Assembly (NCBI RefSeq): GCF_900091955.1
Contig: NZ_FMDF01000089.1
Location: 23,400-87,399 of the forward strand
Length of the DNA: 64,000 bases
Origin: Streptomyces sp. Ncost-T10-10d
GTDB lineage: Bacteria; Actinomycetota; Actinomycetes; Streptomycetales; Streptomycetaceae
Reading direction: 5' to 3'
Below, piece after piece: positions 32,568-42,793 of the stretch; position 1 is the first letter of the stretch, and every line of letters begins with the position of its first letter. The translations under genes were made by a program, and so were the position numbers. Below the pieces are notes generated by a model, which had not been told where the DNA came from, made no database searches, and saw only the letters and a program-made list of their open reading frames with translations.

Positions 32568-33983
32568 TCATGGGGTCAGGGCCTCCTTGGACATCAGCCT
32601 GCCGTTCCGGAAACAGAGCCGGTAGGTGTCCCCGGACCGGTCGTCGAAGCGGTCCGCCGTCATCGCGTAGTACTCGCACGTGGTGCCTTCTCCCTTCGGT
32701 TCCCCGGCCACCACCGGCCGCTGGGTGGTCTGGCGCTCGGGCAGCAGCCGTTTCACCGTGTCCCGATCCTGTCCCACCCGCAGCCGGGCGTAGTCGCCCG
32801 GGTCCAGCACGGACTGCCGGGCCGAGCGGATGTCCCAGCCCATGAGGGCGGCACCCAGCACCGCCCACGCCACCAGGGGCAGCACGACCGCGGTGGCCAG
32901 AGCACGGCGGGCACGGCTGCGAGCGTGCCGGTGTTCCGGGGGCAGTGCCGGGGCCGACGGCCGGGGTGCCGCGGCAGGTCGGCGGGCCGGCGGGGTGTGC
33001 GGTATCCGCGCGGTGACCTCGAAGCCGCCCGCGTACGGACCGTGTTCGAACGTGCCGCCCGCCAGCCGCACCCGTTCGTCGAGGCCGATCAGGCCTCGCC
33101 TTGTGCCCGGCACGCCCTCCGGACCGCTCCGCGCGGGCGAGGGCCCGTTCTTTACCCGGACCGTCGTCTCCTCGGCCGTGTGCGTCACCTCCACGCTCAC
33201 CCATGCGTGCGGCGCGTGCTTGGCCGCATTGGTCAGGGACTCCTGGACGACGCGGTGGGCGGCTCGCGCGGCCGGTGGCGGTACCCCGTCGGCGTCCCCG
33301 TCGATCCGCAGGCCGATCGCGAGGCCGGCGGCTGCGGCCTCCTCGACCAGCCGGGGAATGCCGGTGCCGGGCGGCCGCGGCGGCTCGTCGTCCGCCTCCT
33401 CGCGCAGGATGCCGACCACCTCGCCGAGCCGCTCCACCGACGCGGCCGCCCGGGCCCGGATTTCCCCGGCCGCGGCCCGCTGGGCCTCGTCGAGGCCGGG
33501 GGCGAGCTTGAGGGCGCCCGCCGACAGGGCGATGAGACTGAGGTCGTGCCCGAGGACGTCGTGCATGTCCTGGGCGATCCGGGCCCGTTCCCGGGAACGC
33601 GCCTGTTCGGCGACGAGCTGCTGTTCGCGCTCCAGCCGGCCGGCCCGCTCCCAGCCCGCCCGGACGAGTTCCTGGTACTGGCGCCAGAAGCGCCCGGCGA
33701 ACCAGGGCAGCATCGCGGCCATCACCACCACGGCGACGAATCGCCCCGCCATCAGCAGCCACGAGGGCACCAGGGCCACTGCCACGACTCCGCCCGCGAC
33801 GACCGCGACGAGCACGAGGATCGTGGGTCCGGTCCTTCCCGGCTCCCGACCGGCGAAGAAGGCCGCTGCGGCCGCGGGCAGGGCCCACCACAAACTGACG
33901 GCGCTCAGCCCGACACAGCCCGCCGCGACAACGGTCAGAAGGCTCCCCGGTTCGACGGCCCGCCGGGCCGCACCGCTGATCAT
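32568..33983 (-). CDS. Sensor histidine kinase with unusual C-terminal extension
   Basis: About 471 aa. N-terminal helices (VVAAGCVGLSAVSLWWALPA, ILVLVAVVAGGVVAVALVP) are followed by the HisKA_3 H-box RARIAQDMHDVLGHDLSLIA and an HATPase with HRVVQESLTNAAKHAP and GTRRGLIGLDERVRLAGG. After the kinase come a Pro/Ala linker, another helix (TAVVLPLVAWAVLGAALMGW) and a ~70-residue domain YARLRVGQDRDTVKRLLPER ... CEYYAMTADRF ... YRLCFRNGRLMSK. That domain resembles BamE/SmpA-like modules and probably faces outside. The start is unclear (ATG 33983 or GTG 33995); neither has a good ribosome binding site. Confidence 0.88.
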   Translation of the reverse strand: MISGAARRAVEPGSLLTVVAAGCVGLSAVSLWWALPAAAAAFFAGREPGRTGPTILVLVAVVAGGVVAVALVPSWLLMAGRFVAVVVMAAMLPWFAGRFWRQYQELVRAGWERAGRLEREQQLVAEQARSRERARIAQDMHDVLGHDLSLIALSAGALKLAPGLDEAQRAAAGEIRARAAASVERLGEVVGILREEADDEPPRPPGTGIPRLVEEAAAAGLAIGLRIDGDADGVPPPAARAAHRVVQESLTNAAKHAPHAWVSVEVTHTAEETTVRVKNGPSPARSGPEGVPGTRRGLIGLDERVRLAGGTFEHGPYAGGFEVTARIPHTPPARRPAAAPRPSAPALPPEHRHARSRARRALATAVVLPLVAWAVLGAALMGWDIRSARQSVLDPGDYARLRVGQDRDTVKRLLPERQTTQRPVVAGEPKGEGTTCEYYAMTADRFDDRSGDTYRLCFRNGRLMSKEALTP

Positions 33984-34378
33984 TGCTCTGTACACCCGTA
34001 CGACGGTACGCAGCCGAGGGGCGTCCCGGCACTGCCGAAAGTCAACCCTGGGCGTGCGGTGTCCCGATCGCCCCGTTGTCATGCCGTGCGCCGTGCCCCG
34101 GCGTCGACAGCGGGGGCCGGACCGGCTCGCCGGGGATCCTGTCGGGCCCGACCCGGCGGGAGCGGTGGTTCTGATGGGGCATGAGCTCGCGGACCGTACC
34201 GACCGTCGCCGTCGCGTCGACCGGTGCGCTCCATGAGCAGGACGGTCGGCTTTTCACCCGCGGCGATCCAGACCGGCCCGGTCGTGCGCTCCGGACAAGC
34301 CTCATCATCCTGCAGCCACGGACGGGACGCCTCTCAAACGTGGAGTCGGCGTCCCCCCGGGCTGTCTGCTCGGTCGGC
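33984..34378. other. Gap, no gene recognised
   Basis: About 395 bp between the kinase gene start and the bL37 stop. Open frames are present on both strands but show no domains. It should contain the kinase promoter. Confidence 0.4.
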
Positions 34379-34453
34379 TCAGGCGTTGGGACGCTTGCCG
34401 TGGTTGGCGTTCTTCTTCTTGCGGGCGCGGCGCTTGTTTCCTCGCTTGGCCAT
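34379..34453 (-). CDS. 50S ribosomal protein bL37 (24 aa)
   Basis: Translates as MAKRGNKRRARKKKNANHGK then RPNA, stop TGA. This matches the tiny actinobacterial ribosomal protein bL37 seen in mycobacterial ribosome structures, which also starts MAKRG and ends ANHGKRPNA (from memory). GAGGGAGAT lies ~8 bp before the ATG. It is highly basic and binds 23S rRNA. Automated annotation often misses it because of its length. Confidence 0.9.
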   Translation of the reverse strand: MAKRGNKRRARKKKNANHGKRPNA

Positions 34454-34496
34454 GTTGCATATCTCCCTCATTCGGGACATTTCGGGCTTCGTCAGT

Positions 34497-35465
34497 CTAG
34501 GTTCGACCCGGTGCAGCCGCATCAGAGGTGCCCCGCGGCCGGGCGCGCAGCGCCTGCGTGAACCACGTGAATGCCGGTGTCGGCTCGTCCGGGGGAGGCC
34601 AGGCGTTGATCACTGCGAGCAGCTCCAGGTACCGCTGTCGGCGAGGGTCGCTCGCGGTCTCCACCAGGGTCAGCAGTCGTTGGCGGAGGGCGAGGTCGCC
34701 GGGGTGGCCGATGTCGTGTGCGTACTCGGTCACGACCGATTCGACGATCGGGTCCGCCTGTGGCGAGGTCGGGGTGATGCCGGCCGTCAGAGCCGGGGCG
34801 ACGTGGGCGCGGACCGTTGCTGCCGGGTCGCGGCGCAGGCCGGTCGCATCGCCCCGGGCGCGCTCGGCCGCGTGGTGCTGAGCCATGCTGTGCAGCGCGG
34901 CGCGGAAGTCGGTGTCCTGGGACAGTTCGGCCAACTCCACCCAGGCCTCCACCTGTTCGGTGTCGGGGGAGCCGGGCAGCTCCGGGGTCATCGAGCGCAT
35001 GATTCCGGTGAACCCGGCGGGGGCGTCCAGGCCGCCGAACGCGGTGTTGAGGAAATCGCCGATCAGGCGTCGGCGTTCGACCTCCGTGAGCGTGGCCAGT
35101 TTGTGCATGAGATCCATTTCCTCAGACGTGGACCCGCGCCTGGCCACCGTCGTCAGCACCGCGTGCCGCGTGCGCAGAGTGCGGATCTGCACCGCCAGGG
35201 CCTCGGCGTGCGCTGCGGCGACCTCGGGGAGCGAGAGCTCCCGGTCCACGACCTTCCGGATCGTGGGAAGGTCCAGCCCCAGGTCGCGCAGCGTACGCAC
35301 CAGGTCGAGGCGTGCGGCGGCGTCGATGCCGTAGCGGCGGTGGCCGGCCGGGCTGCGGTCGGTCGGCGGCACGATCCCGCGGTCGGAGTAGAACCGGATG
35401 GTCTTGACCGTCAGCCCGGTCAGCCTGGCCAGATCACCGATCGAGTGGAGCGCGTCGCCGTCCAT
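34497..35465 (-). CDS. MerR family transcriptional regulator
   Basis: A 322-aa regulator with the N-terminal MerR winged helix IGDLARLTGLTVKTIRFYSD, RGIVPPTDRSPAGHRRY and the following DLVRTLRDLGLDLPTIRKVV helix plus a dimerisation coiled coil to about residue 105. The remaining ~210 residues are an alpha-helical effector part without a Cys metal site, so it probably senses an organic ligand or drug. It lies 43 bp downstream of bL37 in the opposite gene order (both minus strand) and diverges from the small hypothetical gene at 35574, its likely target. Confidence 0.92.
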   Translation of the reverse strand: MDGDALHSIGDLARLTGLTVKTIRFYSDRGIVPPTDRSPAGHRRYGIDAAARLDLVRTLRDLGLDLPTIRKVVDRELSLPEVAAAHAEALAVQIRTLRTRHAVLTTVARRGSTSEEMDLMHKLATLTEVERRRLIGDFLNTAFGGLDAPAGFTGIMRSMTPELPGSPDTEQVEAWVELAELSQDTDFRAALHSMAQHHAAERARGDATGLRRDPAATVRAHVAPALTAGITPTSPQADPIVESVVTEYAHDIGHPGDLALRQRLLTLVETASDPRRQRYLELLAVINAWPPPDEPTPAFTWFTQALRARPRGTSDAAAPGRT

Positions 35466-35573
35466 GTCCCCACTCTCACGCCTCCCCCTACGGGAGACTC
35501 AAGCCCGCTCACGTCGTACCGTGTCTCCTTCACATCCGCACCATCCGTACCATCCATCCCGTGGGGGGAATCG

Positions 35574-35858
35574 ATGTCGTACGGCTACCCGCCGCCTCAG
35601 CCCGATCGACAGCCTTCGCCGTACCAGCAGTGGCCCGCGGCGGAAGTGGAGATCGTGAACCACTCCGGGGCACGGGCGTCCTGCATCGTGAACGTGGAGT
35701 TCATGGACGGGGACGGTACGCGCCACGGCGAGGGGCCGGCGTCGTCGTCCAGCCTGGATGCCGGGCAGAAGTCCGTGGACGGGGCCCAGGGGCTGGGGAA
35801 ATTCACGGGCAGGCTCACATGCAGGGTCGCGCAGGTGTCGCGGTTCCCGACGCGCTAG
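35574..35858 (+). CDS. Small hypothetical protein, 3' end shaped by a MITE
   Basis: A 94-aa protein starting MSYGYPPPQPDRQPSPYQQW, then a compact beta-rich segment (EVEIVNHSGARASCIVNVEF, RLTCRVAQVSRF). GGGGGGAA lies 5 bp before ATG 35574. I recognise no family. The stop codon TAG (35856-35858) is the second to fourth base of the MITE inverted repeat CTAGTGCTG, so the original C-terminus was probably removed or replaced. It is divergent from the MerR gene 108 bp away. Confidence 0.65.
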   Translation: MSYGYPPPQPDRQPSPYQQWPAAEVEIVNHSGARASCIVNVEFMDGDGTRHGEGPASSSSLDAGQKSVDGAQGLGKFTGRLTCRVAQVSRFPTR

Positions 35859-36022
35859 TGCTGCGACCGGAAAGGTTCACCGGCTCGCGACGCCCGGAAC
35901 GGCACCTCGCCGCGTTGTCGCATCACCCGAGTACATCCAGTACGCGGGCAATGCTCCGCCTTGCGATGCACCGCACCGGACGCCGCGAGCTTTCCGGCAA
36001 ACCTCTCCGGTCACAGCACTAG
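35855..36022. mobile_element. 168-bp MITE with 29-bp imperfect inverted repeats
   Basis: Left end CTAGTGCTGCGACCGGAAAG GTTCACCGG (35855-35883) and the reverse complement of the right end (35994-36022) agree at 25 of 29 positions. CTAG occurs at both extremes, as part of the repeat or as a target duplication. The interior has no gene. Short elements with TAGTGCTG-type ends related to Streptomyces IS elements are known to me from other genomes. It must be mobilised by a transposase in trans. Confidence 0.82.
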
Positions 36023-36233
36023 CCCCGGCACCGCAGCCCCAGCTGTTCAGCCCCTCCGGCCGCTCGGCTCCGACCTGTTCACGGACCGGGTTCTCGCATG
36101 ACGCACGGCTGCCCGGCTCCACCGCCGCGCTTCCAGGGGCATCACCCGTACGGGCGCGTCCGGGTGGTCGCCCGGGAAGGCGCCACGCAGGGTCGGTTCT
36201 GTCCTGCAGTCCCGCTCCGGCCAAGGAGTTCCC

Positions 36234-36668
36234 ATGGCACATTCAGCGCACGCGCCCGGCACGGCCCGTTCCGCCGACCAGGGGGACATCAACCCCTGGG
36301 CGGCCGGCGGGATCATGTTCGCCGGTGTGCTGCTTCTCGTCGACGGTGTCTTCGGAGTGATCAAGGGCATCAGCGGTATCGCCTCCGACGAGGTCTACGC
36401 GCGCCTCAGCAACTACACGTTCAAGTTCGATGTGGCCGCATGGGGATGGATCCACCTCGTCTTCGGCGTCCTGCTCGGATTCGTCGGCTGGGGCATCCTC
36501 AAGGGCGCCACCTGGGCCCGTGTCACGGGTGTCGTACTTGCCGCCGTCAGCCTGGTCCTCAACTTCATGTGGCTGCCGTACCAGCCGATCTGGGCGATCA
36601 TCTCCATCGCCATCGACACATTCGTGATCTGGGCCCTGTGCACGGAGACCTCGAAGGCGGTCATCTGA
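36234..36668 (+). CDS. DUF7144 family membrane protein
   Basis: A 144-aa protein with four transmembrane helices: GGIMFAGVLLLVDGVFGVIK, WGWIHLVFGVLLGFVGWGIL, VTGVVLAAVSLVLNFMWLPY, IWAIISIAIDTFVIWALCTE. This helix pattern and the WGWIHL and LPYQPIW motifs define the actinobacterial DUF7144 (formerly part of the DUF308-like) group. No function is known. ATG 36234 follows AAGGAG. Confidence 0.9.
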   Translation: MAHSAHAPGTARSADQGDINPWAAGGIMFAGVLLLVDGVFGVIKGISGIASDEVYARLSNYTFKFDVAAWGWIHLVFGVLLGFVGWGILKGATWARVTGVVLAAVSLVLNFMWLPYQPIWAIISIAIDTFVIWALCTETSKAVI

Positions 36669-36750
36669 GCCGTCAGGGTGTACGGACCCGACTCGGCCTT
36701 CCTGGGCGGAGGCGGTCCACGCCGGCCCTTGCCGTGAGCGGGTGCAGTGA

Positions 36751-38118
36751 GTGAGCGAAGGGACTGCGGTGTCGAAGGAGAACACGGAAGAGCTGGTCGC
36801 TCTTGCCGCCGAGGCATATGTCTACGGCTGTCCGCTGGTCCATGGCCTGTCGGCAGTCGAGGACTTCATGCACACGGGCTTCGGTCCGCTGCCGCCCACT
36901 CCCTTCAACCACTTCGCGCACTCCGCTCAACTGGGCTTCCCTTACACGCACTTCGTGCCCGCCGACAACGACACCGTCCACTCGATCGCGCACCTCGACC
37001 TCTCCGGCGGTCCGGTCGTGCTCCATGTCCCCGACACGGGCGGCGCGTACTACGTGCTGCAGTTCGTGGACGCCTGGACCAACAACTTCGCGTACGTCGG
37101 CCGACGTGCCACCGGTACGGGGGCCGGGGACTGGCTCGTCGTACCGCCGGGCTGGTCGGGCAGCGTGCCCGACGGGGTGCGCGGGGTGATCGACGCACCG
37201 ACCTCCGTCGTCTCCGTCATCGGCCGCAACGCCTGCAACGGTCCGGACGACCTGGAGCGGGTGCGCGCCCTTCAGGCACAGTTCGCCCTCACGCATCTCG
37301 AACCGGGTACTCATCGCACGGGACTGCCCGTGCCCGACCCCGATGTACCGGAGCCGCTGAGGTTCTTCGAGCAGCTCAGGGTCTGGATGGCGGACTTTCC
37401 GCCGTCCGCGGGCGACCAGGCGTATCAGGACCGGTTCCAGCCGCTGGAGCTGCTGGAGGAGGGGCCCTCGCCGTACGTGTCCGCCGACCCCTCCCTCGTA
37501 CACGCACTGACCGAGGGCCTCGCGCGGGGCAGAGTGCGGGTGGAGGAGGCGAGCCGGCCCGCGGCGGCGCGCGGGGGCTGGGAGATGGATCCGCATCTCT
37601 TCGACTACAACCTCGACTGGCACGGCATCGGGGCCATCGACTCCCCGGAGTGGCGGATCACGGACCGCGAGGCCTCCTATCCGGCCAGAGCGGTGGCGGC
37701 ACGGACCGCGCTGTGGGGGAGTCACGGGTACGAGGCGGTGTACGCCCACACCGTCCGCGACGCCGACGGTGAGCGGCTGAACGGCGCCCACTCCTATGTG
37801 CTGCGCTTCGAGCGGCAGCCGCCGGTCGAAGCGTTCTGGTCCGTGACCATGTACGGCCTGCCGGACGACCGCCTCGTCGAGAACCCGGCCGCGCGGTACT
37901 CGATCGGTGACCGCACGCCCGGTCTCGTACACGGCGAGGACGGTTCGCTCACGATCCACATCCAGAGGGAGCGTCCGGCCGCCCCGGATGCGGCGGCGAA
38001 CTGGCTGCCCGCGCCCGACGGGGACTTCCGACCCGTGCTCGGGCTCTATGCGCCGGGGCCGGAGATCCTCGACGGTACGTACGAGATCCCCGCCGTCGAG
38101 CGGAGCGGTGAGCGGTGA
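36751..38118 (+). CDS. DUF1254/DUF1214 domain protein
   Basis: A 455-aa protein with an N-terminal DUF1254 domain (AAEAYVYGCPLVHGLSAVED, FVPADNDTVHSIAHLDLSGG, YYVLQFVDAWTNNFAYVG) and a C-terminal DUF1214 domain (HSYVLRFERQPPVEAFWSVT, MYGLPDDRLVENPAARYSIG DR, SLTIHIQRERP). The pair occurs in many soil bacteria; functions proposed include peroxide or aromatic handling, none settled. There is no signal peptide. GTG 36751 is used; GTG 36769 is an alternative. Confidence 0.92.
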   Translation: MSEGTAVSKENTEELVALAAEAYVYGCPLVHGLSAVEDFMHTGFGPLPPTPFNHFAHSAQLGFPYTHFVPADNDTVHSIAHLDLSGGPVVLHVPDTGGAYYVLQFVDAWTNNFAYVGRRATGTGAGDWLVVPPGWSGSVPDGVRGVIDAPTSVVSVIGRNACNGPDDLERVRALQAQFALTHLEPGTHRTGLPVPDPDVPEPLRFFEQLRVWMADFPPSAGDQAYQDRFQPLELLEEGPSPYVSADPSLVHALTEGLARGRVRVEEASRPAAARGGWEMDPHLFDYNLDWHGIGAIDSPEWRITDREASYPARAVAARTALWGSHGYEAVYAHTVRDADGERLNGAHSYVLRFERQPPVEAFWSVTMYGLPDDRLVENPAARYSIGDRTPGLVHGEDGSLTIHIQRERPAAPDAAANWLPAPDGDFRPVLGLYAPGPEILDGTYEIPAVERSGER

Positions 38119-38250
38119 GGTGAGCGGCACCGGGAGCGGCGAAGGGACGCGTGGCCCGATGCCATCCGCAGATGCTCGTCCCGCCCGCCCGTAGTCGCAG
38201 AGGCCTGCCCCCGCCCGCCCGTTGTCAGTGGCTCGGGTCACACTGGACGC

Positions 38251-38475
38251 ATGTGCCGCAGTATCAAGACCCTTCGCCCACCCGCCCTCCCCGAAGAGGC
38301 CACCGAGGAGGAGATCCGGGCCGCCGCCCTGCAGTTCGTACGCAAGGTGTCCGGCTTCCGGGCTCCGGCCGCGCGCAATCAGGAGGTGTTCGACCGGGCC
38401 GTCGACGAGATCGCCGAGGCGACCGCCAGGCTGCTGGACGGTCTGGAGATACGGGGCGCCGTCAGGACGTCGTAG
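38251..38475 (+). CDS. DUF2277 family protein
   Basis: A 74-aa protein matching DUF2277 throughout: MCRSIKTLRPPALPEEATEE, EIRAAALQFVRKVSGFRAPA, then ARNQEVFDRAVDEIAEATAR LLDGLE. The N-terminal MCRSIK..R is nearly invariant in the family. Function unknown. Its end overlaps the convergent DedA gene by 14 bp. Confidence 0.93.
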   Translation: MCRSIKTLRPPALPEEATEEEIRAAALQFVRKVSGFRAPAARNQEVFDRAVDEIAEATARLLDGLEIRGAVRTS

Positions 38476-39142
38476 TGGCCGTCGCGGTCGATGCCCGGGC
38501 GGCGGCTTCCGCTGCCGGGCGCCGCATGACGTACGCGGCCAGGGCGCCCGCCACGAACAGGGCGAGGACCGAAACGGCTGTGCCCACCCAGGTCGCGCCG
38601 AGCCACTGGGCGCCGAAGTAGCCGAGGCCCACGCTGTAACCGGCCCAGGCCACGCCCGCCAGGGCCGACCAGGGCAGGAATTCCTTGGCCCTGCGATGCG
38701 CGGCGCCCGCGCCCAGGGAGACGACCGAGCGTCCGGCCGGGGCGAAGCGGGCGATGACGACGAGGATGCCGCCGCCCCGGGCCAGGGCGGCGCCGAGGCG
38801 TTCCTGCGCGGAGGTGAGGCGGCGGGAGCGGGCGATCGCCCGGTCCAGGCGCTCGCCGCCGCGCCAGGCCAGCCGGTACGCGACAAGATCGCCGAGCACC
38901 GAGGCGGTGGCCGCGCACAGGATCAGGGCGAGGAGGGAGGGGACCTCGGGCACCTGCTCGGCGGCGCGCGTCGCGGAGGCCGCGCCTGCGACGGTCGTCG
39001 AACCGGCGGCGGCTGCCGTGGCAGCGGTGATCACCAGGACTCCGCTGGGCAGCACGGGCAGAAAGACGTCCAGGAGCACCGAGACCGCGACCACGGCGTA
39101 GATCCATGGGCTGCCGGTCAGCGCACCCACACTCTCAAGCAC
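38462..39142 (-). CDS. DedA family membrane protein
   Basis: A 226-aa DedA/VTT-domain protein. Features include the re-entrant segment LPVLPSGVLVITAATAAAAG, GDLVAYRLAWRGGERLDRAI, and FAPAGRSVVSLGAGAAHRRAKEFLPWSALAG, with the conserved RF.P.GR (RFAPAGRSVV). DedA proteins are proposed undecaprenyl-phosphate or phospholipid flippases needed for envelope homeostasis. GTG 39142 follows GGAGTAGTAG. The last residues are Ala/Thr rich. Confidence 0.9.
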   Translation of the reverse strand: MLESVGALTGSPWIYAVVAVSVLLDVFLPVLPSGVLVITAATAAAAGSTTVAGAASATRAAEQVPEVPSLLALILCAATASVLGDLVAYRLAWRGGERLDRAIARSRRLTSAQERLGAALARGGGILVVIARFAPAGRSVVSLGAGAAHRRAKEFLPWSALAGVAWAGYSVGLGYFGAQWLGATWVGTAVSVLALFVAGALAAYVMRRPAAEAAARASTATATTTS

Positions 39143-39183
39143 CTACTACTCCCCGATCCGGAACAACGCCGCGACGTCGCAGG

Positions 39184-39210
39184 GGAGCGGCAGGAGCGGC
39201 AGGAGCGGCA
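39184..39210. repeat. Three 9-bp tandem repeats GGAGCGGCA
   Basis: Exact units at 39184, 39193 and 39202, in the region between the divergent-facing DedA promoter and the inverted repeat. Probably simple slippage. Confidence 0.8.
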
Positions 39211-39278
39211 GGGCCAGCTGTACAGCGTACGCCTGAGGCTCATCCGGTGATCTACAAATACGGACGATGTTGGAAAGG

Positions 39279-39324
39279 TCACGTACACCCAGAAATGGGA
39301 AGCCCAGGTTCCGGGTGTACGTGA
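39279..39324. repeat. 12-bp perfect inverted repeat upstream of doxX-type gene
   Basis: TCACGTACACCC (39279-39290) and GGGTGTACGTGA (39313-39324) are separated by 22 bp. It lies downstream of the DoxX stop and upstream of the DedA start, so it may be a terminator for doxX, a regulator site for dedA, or a MITE scar. Confidence 0.6.
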
Positions 39325-39403
39325 GGGACGGCCCGGGAGCGGAAGGGGCGGTCCCGTGCGGATCGGGCCGTGGCGGCCGTCGGCAGGGCCGCCGCTGCGG
39401 CCG

Positions 39404-39862
39404 TCAGACCGTTACGGCCGGCGCCTGCTCGCGTGCGCGGTCCTCGCCGTCGCTGTCTGCGCCGCCCCGGCTGAACAGCCGGTCCAGGGCCAGCGCGCCG
39501 GGGCCGGTGAAGACCAGCAGGAGGAACACCCAGCAGAAGACGGCCGAGGGCTCGCCGCCGTTCTGCAGCGGGAAGAGTGCCTCGGGCTGGTGGACCTTGA
39601 AGTACGCGTACGCCATGGAGCCGGAGGAGATCAGGGCGGCGATACGGGTGCCCAGCCCGAGTACCACCAGGCTGCCGCCGACGAGCTGGATGACCGCCGC
39701 GTACCAGCCGGGCCAGGTTCCGGCGGGTATGGAACCGCCGCCCATCGCGCCGCCGAGGACGCCGAAGAGCGAGGCGGCGCCGTGGCAGGCGAAGAGCAGG
39801 CCTACGACGATCCGGAACAGGGCGAGGGCATAGGGCTGAGCCTGGTTCAGGCGTGTGTGCAT
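39404..39862 (-). CDS. DoxX family membrane protein
   Basis: A 152-aa four-helix DoxX protein: ALALFRIVVGLLFACHGAAS, AGTWPGWYAAVIQLVGGSLV, FKVHQPEALFPLQNGGEPSA and FCWVFLLLVFTGPGALALDR LF. The ALFRIVVGLLF.CHG and NGGE motifs are characteristic. DoxX relatives act as quinone-linked redox subunits or are of unknown function; mycobacterial DoxX belongs to an oxidoreductase complex for oxidative stress. ATG 39862 is preceded by AAGGAG at 10 bp. Confidence 0.93.
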   Translation of the reverse strand: MHTRLNQAQPYALALFRIVVGLLFACHGAASLFGVLGGAMGGGSIPAGTWPGWYAAVIQLVGGSLVVLGLGTRIAALISSGSMAYAYFKVHQPEALFPLQNGGEPSAVFCWVFLLLVFTGPGALALDRLFSRGGADSDGEDRAREQAPAVTV

Positions 39863-39945
39863 GGGGGGAGGGCTCCTTCGGTCTGGTGGGGACGTGAACC
39901 GATTGAGTGGCCCAGATTAGGGAAACCTCACCAATGCTTGCAAGT

Positions 39946-41700
<1,755 letters not shown>

Positions 41701-41880
41701 GGCGTGCCCTCCTCGCGTCGTCCCGGTGTACGGGTACGGAGCCGTGCGGCGTGCACGGCTCCGTACGGTACGGAACGACGGGGGAGGGCGGGCCGGTTCC
41801 GCTCAGCGGCCCCCGGCTCTTCGGCGAGGGGCCGGACGCGGTTGCCCGGCGCGGTCCTCGCCGTGTCGTGCAGCGGCCGT

Positions 41881-42525
41881 TCAGCAGCCGTTCAGGACGG
41901 ACTGCAGGGCGCTCTTCTCGGCCGAGTCGACGCTCAGGTTGTAGTAGTGCTTCACATGCACCCAGGCGCGCACGTACGTGCACCGGTACGCGGTGCGCGA
42001 GGGAAGCCAACTGGCCGGGTCCTGGTCGCTCTTGGACTGGTTGACATTGTCGGTGACCGCGATCAGCTGCGGGCGCGTCAGGTCATTGGCGAACGCCTGC
42101 CGTTGGGCGGTCGTCCAGCTGCTGGCGCCCGATCGCCAGGCCTCGGCGAGCGGGACCATGTGGTCGATGTCCAGATCGGATGCGGCGGTCCAGGTGGCAC
42201 CGTCGTACTCCGAGTACCAACTTCCGCTGACGGCTGCGCAGCTGGAGTCCTGCGTCACATTCGTGCCGTCCCGCTTGAGGACGACCTCGCGGGTGTTGCA
42301 TGTGCCCGACTGGGTGATCCAGTGCGGGAACTTGTCGCGACTGTAGCCGGTCGAGGAGCCCTCCGCGGAAACCGTCAGTTCGCTCAGATAGGTACGGGCG
42401 GTCGATGCGGAGACCGGGGTGGGCATGGCCGCCTGAGCGGCGGGGGCGGTGAGTAGTCCGGTGGTTGCGGCGAGGGCGGCGGATGCGGCGACGACAGCGA
42501 TGCGACGCGCGTAGACACCTGACAT
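41881..42525 (-). CDS. Secreted HNH endonuclease family protein (DUF1524)
   Basis: A 214-aa protein with signal peptide (ARRIAVVAASAALAATTGLL TAPAAQAA). The mature part is the GmrSD-C/DUF1524 HNH domain: ASDLDIDHMVPLAEAWRSGA with the catalytic D-H and NDLTRPQLIAVTDNVNQSKSDQDP containing the N and N-Q-K part. Four cysteines (CNTREV, SSCAA, YRCTYV, NGC end) likely form two disulfides, typical of extracellular nucleases. It probably degrades extracellular DNA for phosphate or nutrients. ATG 42525 is preceded by AAGGGAG. Confidence 0.92.
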   Translation of the reverse strand: MSGVYARRIAVVAASAALAATTGLLTAPAAQAAMPTPVSASTARTYLSELTVSAEGSSTGYSRDKFPHWITQSGTCNTREVVLKRDGTNVTQDSSCAAVSGSWYSEYDGATWTAASDLDIDHMVPLAEAWRSGASSWTTAQRQAFANDLTRPQLIAVTDNVNQSKSDQDPASWLPSRTAYRCTYVRAWVHVKHYYNLSVDSAEKSALQSVLNGC

Positions 42526-42793
42526 GCGAACTCCCTTGATGTGGGGGGACCTTGGACGGGTGACCCGTGGGGCCCGGCCATCGTGGCGGCGCCAGGTTTC
42601 CGTGGGGTGGGCGCCAGGTAACAGAGTGGCGACATGGGCACGTCACAATCAAGAGTTCTGACGAACAGGGCCGGGGCATGGGGGCGTACGTCCGCATCTG
42701 TGCGGGCGCACGTGCTGACGCACCGGCAATTCGGCGGTCCGGTGGGCCGATTCGCGCAGGGACTGCGAGCCCGGCCGGTCGTAGGGTTACGGC

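Noticed and set aside
34224..35573. Long plus-strand frame leading into the 35574 gene
   Set aside because: It runs antisense to bL37 and the MerR gene and has no domain; the credible start with ribosome binding site is 35574.
36673..38886. Long minus-strand frame antisense to DUF1254/DUF1214
   Set aside because: The plus-strand gene carries conserved domains; the minus frame has only Arg/Gly-rich low-complexity sequence.
39184..39210. Regulatory direct repeat GGAGCGGCA x3
   Set aside because: Simple-sequence slippage is enough to explain three 9-bp units; no conservation evidence.
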